A program made the position numbers and the translations under genes. Positions 24,009-31,848 of a stretch of 35,991 bases of DNA are shown piece by piece. How positions within the stretch are numbered: the first letter of the stretch is position 1; each line of letters begins with the position of its first letter. The stretch lies in the NCBI GenBank assembly GCA_900751755.1, contig CAADSP010000050.1, positions 1-35,991 on the forward strand, read 5' to 3'. The notes under the pieces are model-generated. The model had not been told where the DNA came from and made no database searches. It saw only the letters and a list, made by a program, of their open reading frames with translations. This DNA comes from an uncultured Collinsella sp. (lineage in GTDB: Bacteria > Actinomycetota > Coriobacteriia > Coriobacteriales > Coriobacteriaceae).

Positions 24009-26192
24009 CTAATTGTTCAGCATGCGGTCGAAGCTTCCCGAGTCGCCATCCCGATAGTCGGCGGTCATCAGGATCTCCTGCGGAATGCGCCCGCCCTCGC
24101 GCAGCACGTTGCGGAACTGCACGCGCGTGACCATGGGCAGATCCTTGATCGTCGCTGCCAGGTTCTGCGGCACACCCTGGTTGGCAGCCGCGGGCTCGCA
24201 CTCTCCGCCGGCCTTCACGCGACGCTTATGCTCGGCGAGCATAGCGCGATACATGCCGGCATGCAGGCGAATCTCAACCACATTGGCATTGCAAGTCTGC
24301 TCGACAATGCGCGCGCCCTCGCGATCGATATCGCCTACGTAGTAGACGTAGTTAAAGCGATAGCCAATCTCAGCCAGATAATCGTCCAGGGCATGCGAGA
24401 CGCTCGCCTTGCATCCGCCGCCAAAAATCACGCCGCCCACCTTGATGCCAAAGAGCTTGGCGTGCTTGCGGCCACGCAGCAGCTTGACGATCTCGTCGTA
24501 GGTGTCCAGGTTCTCGACCATAATGAACGGCTTGTCGGCACCCAGCGTAAAGAAGCCCGTAAAGTGCACGGGGCGATTGGGGGCGACCCTGATCGCCTGC
24601 ATGCTGATGCCCTTTTCGGTCATACGCCTGATCAAGCGCTCACCGTGCTTGCCGTCAAAAGCCTTCTCGTCGTTAAAGATCTGGTAGGCACGCTGGCGGC
24701 GCGAGGCAACCGGCATATCGGCACCTCGGTTCTGCTCGATCCAAGCCTGGATGATTGCGATTTCCTCGGCAATCTTGCGGTTGGACATCTCGTTGTGCTG
24801 AGTGCGCTGCGGAGCCTTTTTGCCGTCCTTGCCCTCAACCTTTACGATCTGTGTCTGCTGCTCCTTGATCTTAGAGAGCGCCGTGGGCGTAGGGACAACT
24901 TTGAGCAGCTGCCTGCCTAAAACGCGGGCAAGGGCAAACGCCGAGGCCTCGCCGTGAACGGCCGACTTGGGCTGCTGGGCAGCAGTATCTGCTGCGGCAG
25001 ACTCCGGCTTCCTCTGAGACTTGCGCTTAGAATCGCCTTGGGAATTGCGCTCGCGCTTCGGCATAGACGCCTGCTTCTGCGGACGAACGGACTTGCTCTC
25101 CTTCGCCGGCTGGCGCTTAGGCTGCCCCGAAGAAACCTCGGCCTTCGCATCCTCGTTCTGCGGCGTGGTCTTCTCGGCCGCAGTCTCGGCATGGGAACTG
25201 CGGCCCCCACGATGGCGACGGCGGCGAGGCTTGCTCGACGCGCCCTGCTCCGTCTGCTCATCAGTAGGCTGCTGGCCCTTGGCCTCGGCATCAACCTCAA
25301 GCTGCGGCTCAACAGGCTTTTGCTCGCGAGCCACCGGCTCAACGGCCTTCTCGTCCTTCTCGCCCTGAGTGGTCGAAGCCGGCTCGCTCTTCTCCTGACG
25401 CCTTACGGGATACGCGCGCCCCGCAAAACCACGTCCGGGACGGCATGAACCCGGAGCCTTCTTGGCAGACTCCTCAACATCGTCTGCAACCTCAGAAGAC
25501 TCTTCAACCTCACGCGCGGCATCCTGCTGTGCAGCCTTAAAGTGAGCACCGCGACGGCGCTTGGGCTCTTGGGCCTCCACGGGCTTTTGCTCCTTCGTGG
25601 GCTTCTGCGACTCGGCAGCAACCTCGGTCTCAACAGCCTCGGCATCCGTCTCGCCCTTTTGAGCAACGGCGCGACGGAAGCGCTCCTGTTGGGCGCGGCG
25701 CTGCGCATCGCGCTTGCCACCCCCACCAAAACCGCCGCGTCCTGCCTTGGCCGTAAAGGCACGCACGACGTTCTCATCGAGCAACTCATCGGTATCAACA
25801 TGCTCACGCGGAGCAGTTTCTTCCACAGCAGGCACGTCAGCGGAATCCTCGACGACAAAATCCTCGACGGACTCGGCAGGCTGCTCCTGGGCATCGCGGA
25901 TCTCGGCATTGATGGTATAGAACGCCGGGCGCCCGTTAATGCCGCTACCCTCGATCTTGGTCACGATATTTGCCGCGATAAGCTCATCGCGCATCGCCTT
26001 GGTGTCACATTCCTTATCGACGGAGCGGAAAATCTGCGCCAGCGCGCTCGACTTAATCTTGAGTGCCTTGCGGCAAAGCAGGTCGTAGGCAACCAGCTTG
26101 GCACGCTCAGCAGAAAGCGATGTCTGGCTGCTCAGACGCTCAGCCAGGGCATCGACATTATTTTGGTTATCGGAATATACCGTCTTGGCCAC
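24009..26192 (-). CDS. Disordered protein with N-terminal helical/winged domain and C-terminal TOPRIM-like (JetD/DUF2220-type) domain
   Basis: The 727-residue protein has three zones. Residues about 1-85 look like a small winged-helix module (ERAKLVAYDLLCRKALKIKS, NGRPAFYTI). Residues about 90-430 are low complexity, rich in Glu, Lys, Gln, Pro and Arg, with RRRRHRGGR-like basic patches and no globular pattern. The rest contains FMALGxxKPFIMVENLDTYDEI-like sequence with Glu560, a Gly-rich KVGGVIFGGG turn, and YYVGDIDREGARI with Asp621 and Asp623. That Glu...Asp-x-Asp set is the metal site of TOPRIM nucleases, and the wording is closest to the C-terminus of Wadjet JetD. No jetA/B/C genes are present. 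GTG 26192 is chosen because GAAAGGGG precedes it; ATG 26216 is the alternative. Confidence 0.75.
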   Translation of the reverse strand: MAKTVYSDNQNNVDALAERLSSQTSLSAERAKLVAYDLLCRKALKIKSSALAQIFRSVDKECDTKAMRDELIAANIVTKIEGSGINGRPAFYTINAEIRDAQEQPAESVEDFVVEDSADVPAVEETAPREHVDTDELLDENVVRAFTAKAGRGGFGGGGKRDAQRRAQQERFRRAVAQKGETDAEAVETEVAAESQKPTKEQKPVEAQEPKRRRGAHFKAAQQDAAREVEESSEVADDVEESAKKAPGSCRPGRGFAGRAYPVRRQEKSEPASTTQGEKDEKAVEPVAREQKPVEPQLEVDAEAKGQQPTDEQTEQGASSKPRRRRHRGGRSSHAETAAEKTTPQNEDAKAEVSSGQPKRQPAKESKSVRPQKQASMPKRERNSQGDSKRKSQRKPESAAADTAAQQPKSAVHGEASAFALARVLGRQLLKVVPTPTALSKIKEQQTQIVKVEGKDGKKAPQRTQHNEMSNRKIAEEIAIIQAWIEQNRGADMPVASRRQRAYQIFNDEKAFDGKHGERLIRRMTEKGISMQAIRVAPNRPVHFTGFFTLGADKPFIMVENLDTYDEIVKLLRGRKHAKLFGIKVGGVIFGGGCKASVSHALDDYLAEIGYRFNYVYYVGDIDREGARIVEQTCNANVVEIRLHAGMYRAMLAEHKRRVKAGGECEPAAANQGVPQNLAATIKDLPMVTRVQFRNVLREGGRIPQEILMTADYRDGDSGSFDRMLNN

Positions 26193-26300
26193 GGGGCCCC
26201 TTTCATATGTACACATATACTTCTATATGGTACAACGCGCGCCCTTATCCACGCAAAACATCTGCGAGAACGCTCGAGCGTCACCCGCTTTTGCATGAAA

Positions 26301-26336
26301 AAAGACCGAGCCCGCGAAGTCGCGGACCCGGTCTTT
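26301..26336 (-). terminator. Intrinsic terminator of cstA
   Basis: A 16-bp stem with two mismatches, AAAGACCG outer part perfect, loop AAGT. On the minus strand the stem is followed by a T-run. It lies about 40 bp past the cstA stop. Confidence 0.88.
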
Positions 26337-26375
26337 CCGAGTCATATAGATGTGACGTTCAACTCGTCAGGTCGA

Positions 26376-28265
26376 CTAGGCCTTGGCGACCTCGGCGTCG
26401 GCAGGAGCCTCAGCGGCAGCGGCGCGACCGTACTCGGCCTTGCCCATCTCGGACCACTCGGGCTCCTCATCAGGCATGGAGCCAGCCTCCTTGCCGAAGA
26501 ACTCCTTGAGGCAGTTGACGGCGACGATGAGGCCCAGGACCATCAGCAGGACGGCAAAGACGAGCTGCAGGCCCTTGGTGGCGGCGACGGAGACGGCGGC
26601 CGTGGTGGCAGTAGCCGGGATGGTACCGAAGAAACCGTAGGCCTGGACGGCGGTCATGCAGCCCATGGCGCTCTGGACCAGCGAGGTGAAGGTGCAGCAG
26701 AGCAGGAAGGCGACGGGCACGTAGAGCATCCAGCCCTTGCGACCGGTGCACTTGCAGAACACGGCGAGGGTGATCATGGTCATGCCGCCGAGCAGCTGGT
26801 TGGAAGCACCAAAGAGCGGCCAGATGTTGGCATATCCACCAAAAGCGAGGGCGAGACCGGGAAGCAGGGTGACGACCGTGGCGAACCAGGGGTTGCCGAG
26901 GACCTTCATGTAGCCAGCCTTGGACTCGATGGCCAGGGCGTCGTTGGTCTGGGCAAAGAACTCGGAGAACGAGGTGCGGGCGATGCGGGCGACGGCGTCG
27001 AGCGAGGTCAGGGCCAGAGCGGAGACGTTCATGGTCATAAAGACGGTAGCGAGCGTGCCGTCAACACCGAAGGCCTGCATACCGCGGGAGATGCCGGCGG
27101 CGAAGATCTGGAACGGGGTGGAAGCGACACCGGCGTTGAGAGCGCCAGTACCGGCGGTGTTCATATCGGAGAACATGATGCCGGCGACGATGATGGCAAG
27201 GATGCCGACGAAGGACTCGACGATCATGGCGCCGTAACCGACCTTGACGGCGTCCTGCTCCTTCTCGACCTGCTTAGAAGAGGTGCCCGAAGATACGAGG
27301 CTGTGGAAACCGGAGAGAGCACCGCAAGCGACGGAGACGAACAGGACCGGGAACATCATGCCGGAGGCAGTGGAGAAGCCGGTGAAGACCGGAGCGGTGA
27401 TAGTGGCCTGACCGTTGACGCCCAGGACGACGATGCCGAGAACTGCGCAGACGATCATGACGATCATCATGATGGAAGTGAGGTAGTCACGCGGGGTCTT
27501 GAGCATCTGGATGGGCATGGCACCAGCAAAGACCAGGTAGACCATGACGACGGCGAACCACTGGAACTTATCCAAGTAGACCGGGAACTGCATACCGACG
27601 GCGAACATGAGAACCATGAGGACCACGCCGGTGACGAACTCGGCAGCGCCGGTGAGGTTGAACTTCTTCTGGGCCCAACCAAAGGCGATAGCGACGAAGG
27701 TGAACAGGATGGAGATGGTACCAGCGCAGCCGGCGGCATAGGACTTGGTGAAGTCGATGGCACCGGCAGCAGCACCAGAAGCGTCAACGGCCGGGGTGAA
27801 CATGAACGTCTTGCAGACCATGTCGGTGAAGGCGGCGATGACGATGATGCAGAACAGCCAGCAGAACAGCAGGAACAGGCGACGGCCGGTCTTGCCGATA
27901 TACTTCTCGATGAGCTGAGCGAGTGACTTGCCGTTGTTCTTCATCGAAGCGTACAGGGCACCAAAGTCGTGGACGGCGCCAAAGAAGATGCCGCCGACGA
28001 GGACCCAGAGCACGACGGGCAGCCAGCCAAAGGCCATGGCGACGATCGTACCCGTGACAGGGCCAGCACCGCAGATCGAGCTGAACTGGTGCGAAAACGC
28101 GGTGAAGGCGGAGACGGGCGAGAAGCTGTTGCCGTCCTTCATGCGCTTGGCCGGCGTGAGGGCATCCTTGTCAACGCCCCACTTGTTGGCCAGCCAGCGA
28201 CCATAGCCCAGATAGCCGCAGGCGAGCACCGCCGCGGCCACAACCATGAGCAAAACTCCGTTCAT
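26376..28265 (-). CDS. cstA: CstA-family carbon-starvation transporter (peptide/pyruvate type)
   Basis: The 629-residue protein is almost entirely membrane helices and carries the CstA family blocks: N-terminal GYGRWLANKWGVD, FSSICGAGPVTGTIVAMAFG, GGIFFGAVHDFGALYASM and CGALSGFHSLVSSGTSSKQ. In E. coli the family includes CstA (peptide and pyruvate uptake) and BtsT (pyruvate). It is shorter than those (about 700 residues), with a short Ala/Glu-rich C-terminal tail. GAGGAGG eight bases before ATG 28265 makes the start certain. A 215-nt leader with a peptide ORF and terminator precedes it, so expression is probably controlled after initiation. Confidence 0.95.
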   Translation of the reverse strand: MNGVLLMVVAAAVLACGYLGYGRWLANKWGVDKDALTPAKRMKDGNSFSPVSAFTAFSHQFSSICGAGPVTGTIVAMAFGWLPVVLWVLVGGIFFGAVHDFGALYASMKNNGKSLAQLIEKYIGKTGRRLFLLFCWLFCIIVIAAFTDMVCKTFMFTPAVDASGAAAGAIDFTKSYAAGCAGTISILFTFVAIAFGWAQKKFNLTGAAEFVTGVVLMVLMFAVGMQFPVYLDKFQWFAVVMVYLVFAGAMPIQMLKTPRDYLTSIMMIVMIVCAVLGIVVLGVNGQATITAPVFTGFSTASGMMFPVLFVSVACGALSGFHSLVSSGTSSKQVEKEQDAVKVGYGAMIVESFVGILAIIVAGIMFSDMNTAGTGALNAGVASTPFQIFAAGISRGMQAFGVDGTLATVFMTMNVSALALTSLDAVARIARTSFSEFFAQTNDALAIESKAGYMKVLGNPWFATVVTLLPGLALAFGGYANIWPLFGASNQLLGGMTMITLAVFCKCTGRKGWMLYVPVAFLLCCTFTSLVQSAMGCMTAVQAYGFFGTIPATATTAAVSVAATKGLQLVFAVLLMVLGLIVAVNCLKEFFGKEAGSMPDEEPEWSEMGKAEYGRAAAAEAPADAEVAKA

Positions 28266-28305
28266 TACATTTCCTCCTCTAAAAAGAACTTCCTAGACAT
28301 AAAAA

Positions 28306-28339
28306 ATGAGGGCCGTCGGTTGCGCTCGACGGCCCTCAT
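28306..28339 (-). terminator. Intrinsic terminator inside the cstA leader (attenuator)
   Basis: Perfect 13-bp stem (ATGAGGGCCGTCG / CGACGGCCCTCAT) with an 8-nt loop. On the minus strand it is followed by six T residues and ends about 40 bases before the cstA start codon, so it would stop transcription before the gene unless relieved. Confidence 0.88.
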
Positions 28340-28390
28340 CTTCATCAGCCGCCCGTTATCGTACGGGCTAGCTGTATGTGCTAACCCGCA

Positions 28391-28435
28391 TCAGATAATT
28401 ACTACGCTGATAATGTTTAGCTGATGCGTGAACAT
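28391..28435 (-). CDS. Candidate 14-residue leader peptide of cstA, rich in Ile and Val
   Basis: ATG 28435 opens a frame reading MFTHQLNIISVVII followed by TGA. Six of its last seven residues are Ile or Val, like the leader peptides of branched-chain amino-acid operons. A GAGG ribosome site lies 11 bases upstream, rather far. Its codons overlap one strand of a 7-bp stem (GCATCAG / CTGATGC). Further downstream, GGGTTAGC/GCTAGCCC and GCCCGT/ACGGGC are mutually exclusive, and a second GCTGATG (28342-28348 region) can pair with the same CATCAGC. This is the layout of ribosome-controlled attenuation; function is inferred. Confidence 0.5.
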   Translation of the reverse strand: MFTHQLNIISVVII

Positions 28436-28459
28436 GTCTAAGAAATCCTCTTCAATCAT

Positions 28460-28488
28460 GATGTGAACGATCCGTGCGTGTTCACATC
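28460..28488. promoter_or_regulatory. Inverted repeat GATGTGAAC / GTTCACATC at the start of the cstA transcript
   Basis: Perfect 9-bp arms with an 11-nt spacer begin about 20 bp downstream of the -10. GTGAAC occurs again at about 28417-28422. It could be an RNA hairpin or a protein-binding site; the TGTGA...TCACA pattern recalls CRP-type sites but the spacing is larger. Confidence 0.5.
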
Positions 28489-28506
28489 CCCCAGTGGTTG
28501 AAAAGG

Positions 28507-28535
28507 AGTATGAAACTTTAGTTGCCTAAAGTCAA
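28507..28535 (-). promoter_or_regulatory. Probable cstA promoter
   Basis: On the minus strand, TTGACT (28535-28530) and CATACT (28512-28507) are 17 bases apart, giving a transcript start near 28500 and a leader of about 230 nt. Confidence 0.65.
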
Positions 28536-28632
28536 CGCAAATTTGTAATGAATTTTCAACTTTTTTTGATTTCTCGGTATAAAACGCCACTGACCTCGGA
28601 CTTTACCCCACGACAGTTTTTGCATGAGAGAT

Positions 28633-28785
28633 GCCCCTGAGAGCCGCGGGAGCCGGGCGGCGCATATGAACTTTCCTGCTCTACAGTCCTGCGCAAGACG
28701 GAAAGCACATTAAGTGCTTTCCTTTGCGTGCGGAACTCGCGATAAAGTTCATATGCGCCGCCCGGCTCCCGCGGCTCTCAGGGGC
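28633..28785. repeat. Nested palindromic element, copy C (perfect 42-bp outer arms around the conserved core)
   Basis: Outer arms 28633-28674 and 28744-28785 are perfectly complementary over 42 bp. The 69-nt core, read on the minus strand, matches copy A: ATCGCGAGTTCCGCACGCAA, then a 9-bp hairpin with loop TTAAT, GTCTTGCGCAGGACTG, GAGCAGG. The hairpin stem is GGAAAGCAC here and GAAGGCCAC in A, with both strands changed so pairing is kept. The arms share no sequence with A apart from the GC-rich-outside, AT-rich-inside pattern. Confidence 0.93.
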
Positions 28786-28797
28786 TCCCATCCCAAA

Positions 28798-28827
28798 TGC
28801 GGAGCAAAGCTCCGCACACCATCTTTT
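28798..28827 (+). terminator. Plus-strand terminator-like hairpin without an upstream plus-strand gene
   Basis: TGCGGAGC / GCTCCGCA with an AAA loop is followed by CACCATCTTTTTCTTT. It would end a plus-strand transcript coming from the palindromic element; no coding gene on that strand precedes it. Between 28828 and 28925 nothing else was recognised. Confidence 0.55.
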
Positions 28828-28925
28828 TCTTTCAGCTAAAGCACGCCGGAAATTCGACGCAGCTGGCTAACCTTGCCGGACATTGTCGACGCCGAACCAA
28901 CTCAGAAGCTATATCGATACAGAAA

Positions 28926-28946
28926 GGTCCCCGGACGGAGGGGACC
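28926..28946 (-). terminator. Intrinsic terminator of the tsaB/rimI/tsaD gene
   Basis: Perfect 7-bp stem GGTCCCC / GGGGACC with a 7-nt loop; on the minus strand it is followed by TTTCTGT. It lies 12 bp past the stop. Confidence 0.72.
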
Positions 28947-28958
28947 GCGCCGTACCAG

Positions 28959-31343
28959 CTACAGCGTCATGTTCGGATCGGCGTCGACGTCGAACGGCGA
29001 GATTTCACCTCGGTCGAATTTACGGCGGGCGACCTCCGCGATCATGGCTGCGTTATCGGTACAGGCAGACAAGGGCGGCACCGTTACGCGAATCCCCTGA
29101 CGCCCAAGCTTCTTGATCATCATCTCGCGCAGATGCGGGTTGGCCGAGACGCCGCCGCCGATGCAGTATTCCTTACATCCGGTAGCGTGCAATGCGTTTT
29201 TGGCCTTCTTGTACTGCACGTCAAAGACAGCCGCCTCAAACGAAGCCGCCAGATCGGGCAGGTGAATCGTGCGCCCGGCCTTGGTCTCCCGCTCGATGTA
29301 GAGCGTCACGGCCGTTTTAAGACCCGAAAGCGAGAAACGATAGTCTCCCCTGCTGTTAAGCGCACGGGGGAAATCGATCGCGCGGGGATTGCCCGTCTCG
29401 GCCAGCTTGGAAATGATGGGGCCACCGGGATAGCCCAGGCCCAACGCCTTGGCCACCTTGTCGAAGGCCTCGCCCACGGCGTCGTCGAGCGTCTCACCGA
29501 GCACCTCGTAGTCGCCCCACGCCTTCACGTGCACGAGCATGGTGTGCCCGCCCGAGACAAGCGTGAAGATAAACGGCGGCTTGAGGTCGGGTTGCGCCAG
29601 CAGGTTGGCAAACAGGTGCCCCTCCAGATGGTTGACGCATACGAGCGGCTTACCGGCAGCGTAGGCAAAACCTTTGGCAAAGGCAACGCCCACCACGAGG
29701 GCGCCCACTAGGCCCGGACCCTGTGTCACGCCCACGGCGGCAAGCTCGCTGGGGGCAATGGCTCCACCCTCAAGACCAAGCGATGCTGCGGCATCCTCGA
29801 GCGCCGCATCCACGACACTCACAATCACCTCAACGTGTTTGCGCGAGGCGATCTCGGGCACCACGCCGCCAAAGCGGGCATGAAAATCAATCTGTGTCGA
29901 CACCTGGTTGGCCAGCATATTGCCATCCGCATCGATAATCGCCACGGCCGTCTCGTCGCAGGAACTCTCGATAGCGAGCACTAGGCGGCGGCGCTCAATT
30001 TCGGCACGCTCCCCCTCGGAGCGCCCAGGCGCAGGCAGCGGCCATACGCGCTGCTCTGCCGCCGTCGGCTCGGGCGAAGCATTGTCGACCGGAAGCACCA
30101 GGGGCAGCGGAGCCGTCATGACGATGGCATCCTTGCCGGCACCATAGTAGCCGCGGCGCCGTCCTGCCTCGGTAAAGCCCAGAGCGTTATAAAGCGCGAT
30201 CGCTCCCTCGTTACCGTCCTCGACCTCGAGCGAAGCCGTGGTGCAGCCGAGCATCTGGGCATCATAGCTCACGTGCGACAGCAGCTTGCGGGCAATGCCC
30301 TCACGGCGATGTGCCGGGTCGACGGCGACATCCAGAATCTGCACATCACCGTCCACGACCATACCGCCGGCAAGGCCCAGCAGCTTGCCGTCGTCGTGTG
30401 CCACCCACCAACTACGCGGCGCAGCGACGTCCTCGCCCAGTTCGGACAGGAACATGCCCGGCGTCCACGCCTTGTGTCCGGCACCTTCAAAGCAGGCGGC
30501 CTCTAGCGCGCTCGCGCCCTCGGCATCCGCCGCGCCCATGGGACGGAACTGCAGATGACGACCGGCGAGCTCATCGGCAACGCCCGTAATTTCGCTCTGC
30601 GCACTCTCGGCAAGACCAAGACGCTTGCGCTCGTTTTCCTCGGCATCCGAAAGGCGCGTGTAAATCGGCAGGACACGGGCCGGATCGCCGTCACCCGCAG
30701 CGTGCGCGAGCAGCAAGCCCTCGCCCGAAGGCCACCACAGGTCGCGCTCCACGCAGCGAGCGGTCTCGTCCCCACCCAGCAGCTTGCCATAGCGCACGAG
30801 ACCGTCACCGGTCAGCTGAACCTGGTCCCAGTCCGCCGCTTGGCGCCACTCATCGAGCGCCACGGCGGCCTTGACCACGTGTTCGCGCTCAAATTGACGC
30901 TCGGGACCCTCATCGACCAGCATATACAGCGCCGGATATACCTCACCGCGCATAGCATCGGCCAAGATACCAAGCTTGCCGCGCACGCCAGACTTCCACG
31001 CCGTCCAAGCGCAAGCGTCGAGCGTCGACACGCCCAGCAGCGGAACATTGGCACCACGCGCGAGGCCCTTGGCAGTGGAGATGCCGATGCGCACACCCGT
31101 AAACGACCCCGGGCCGCGGCCGACCACGTAGCAACCAACATCGCTGCAATCCAGACCGACTTGAGCCAGCACGCCATCAACGGTATTCACGAGCTCAACG
31201 TTGGCGTGACGGCGACACATGTGGTCGCCACTCACGAGCTTCGTCTCGCCCGTCTGTCCATCAATCCAGCTTGCCGCGCAGGCAAGCATGTCGGTCGAGG
31301 TATCGAGCGCCACCACCAGCGCGTTGTCGTTATGCAAGCTCAT
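28959..31343 (-). CDS. tsaD: Three-domain fusion TsaB - RimI acetyltransferase - TsaD
   Basis: The 794-residue protein joins parts that are usually separate. Residues 7-240 are TsaB (ALDTSTDMLACA, GRGPGSFTGVRIG). Residues 264-412 are a GNAT acetyltransferase like RimI, with the acetyl-CoA loop RREGIA (346-351) and ALYNALGF. Residues 453-794 are TsaD (IESSCDETAVAI; the metal ligands in HLEGH at 572-576; SGGHTMLV; GGVSANPHLREM). TsaB, TsaD and TsaE make the t6A modification at position 37 of ANN-decoding tRNAs; RimI acetylates ribosomal protein S18. ATG 31343 lies inside the 3' end of tsaE (14-bp overlap), so translation is coupled. The fusion should fix TsaB and TsaD at 1:1. Confidence 0.96.
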   Translation of the reverse strand: MSLHNDNALVVALDTSTDMLACAASWIDGQTGETKLVSGDHMCRRHANVELVNTVDGVLAQVGLDCSDVGCYVVGRGPGSFTGVRIGISTAKGLARGANVPLLGVSTLDACAWTAWKSGVRGKLGILADAMRGEVYPALYMLVDEGPERQFEREHVVKAAVALDEWRQAADWDQVQLTGDGLVRYGKLLGGDETARCVERDLWWPSGEGLLLAHAAGDGDPARVLPIYTRLSDAEENERKRLGLAESAQSEITGVADELAGRHLQFRPMGAADAEGASALEAACFEGAGHKAWTPGMFLSELGEDVAAPRSWWVAHDDGKLLGLAGGMVVDGDVQILDVAVDPAHRREGIARKLLSHVSYDAQMLGCTTASLEVEDGNEGAIALYNALGFTEAGRRRGYYGAGKDAIVMTAPLPLVLPVDNASPEPTAAEQRVWPLPAPGRSEGERAEIERRRLVLAIESSCDETAVAIIDADGNMLANQVSTQIDFHARFGGVVPEIASRKHVEVIVSVVDAALEDAAASLGLEGGAIAPSELAAVGVTQGPGLVGALVVGVAFAKGFAYAAGKPLVCVNHLEGHLFANLLAQPDLKPPFIFTLVSGGHTMLVHVKAWGDYEVLGETLDDAVGEAFDKVAKALGLGYPGGPIISKLAETGNPRAIDFPRALNSRGDYRFSLSGLKTAVTLYIERETKAGRTIHLPDLAASFEAAVFDVQYKKAKNALHATGCKEYCIGGGVSANPHLREMMIKKLGRQGIRVTVPPLSACTDNAAMIAEVARRKFDRGEISPFDVDADPNMTL

Positions 31344-31836
31344 CTTGTACAGCCTTATCAATCAAATGGGAAAGCTCCATTGCGCGGTCACCGTGCGCCT
31401 CAAGCGTTATCGTTCGCACATCGCTGTCGCCCTCATCACGCTTGAGCGTCACCGAAAGATACTCATCCGTCAGCTCGTCTTGGAATTGTTCGCCCCATTC
31501 CAGCAGGCAAGCACCCTCATAGCCCAGCACATCGAAAATGCCCGTATCCTCGAGCTCGTAGGCATGCTCCAGGCGGTATAGATCAAAGTGAAACAGCGGA
31601 ATACGGCCTTGATCGTGAACGGCCATGAGCGCAAACGTAGGGCTCGTAACCATATGCCCATCGCCCAGCCCGCGCGAGACGCCCTTGGTAAAGTGAGTTT
31701 TGCCCACCCCCAGGCCACCGGTCAGGATGAGCACATCGCCGTCCTCAAGGCACGGTGCAATTAGCTCGCCAAAGTACTCCGTATCGGCAGCGCAAGTCGT
31801 TTTGTAAGTACCTACCCCCAGGCGCTCCAGGGACAT
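31330..31836 (-). CDS. tsaE: tRNA t6A biosynthesis ATPase TsaE
   Basis: The 168-residue ATPase supports the TsaB-TsaD complex in t6A formation. It shows Walker A GGLGVGKT (40-47), SPTFALM (the switch region), FHFDLYRL and LLEWGEQF, all standard for TsaE. AAGGAG precedes ATG 31836. It overlaps the fusion gene downstream, placing the complete t6A pathway except tsaC in one operon. Confidence 0.96.
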   Translation of the reverse strand: MSLERLGVGTYKTTCAADTEYFGELIAPCLEDGDVLILTGGLGVGKTHFTKGVSRGLGDGHMVTSPTFALMAVHDQGRIPLFHFDLYRLEHAYELEDTGIFDVLGYEGACLLEWGEQFQDELTDEYLSVTLKRDEGDSDVRTITLEAHGDRAMELSHLIDKAVQDELA

Positions 31837-31848
31837 ATATGCTCCTTA

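Noticed and set aside
23767..24201. 144-codon minus-strand frame over the palindromes
   Set aside because: It overlaps the end of the TOPRIM gene in another frame and consists mostly of palindrome sequence; no ribosome site or domain.
25542..27926. 794-codon open frame on the plus strand across two minus-strand genes
   Set aside because: It is antisense to the TOPRIM-domain gene and cstA, has no domain pattern and is rich in Gly/Asp/His/Glu as expected from reverse reading of high-GC codons.
28266..28500. T-box riboswitch before cstA
   Set aside because: The conserved T-box antiterminator sequence (AGGGTGGNACCGCG type) is absent; a peptide-ORF attenuator explains the leader better.
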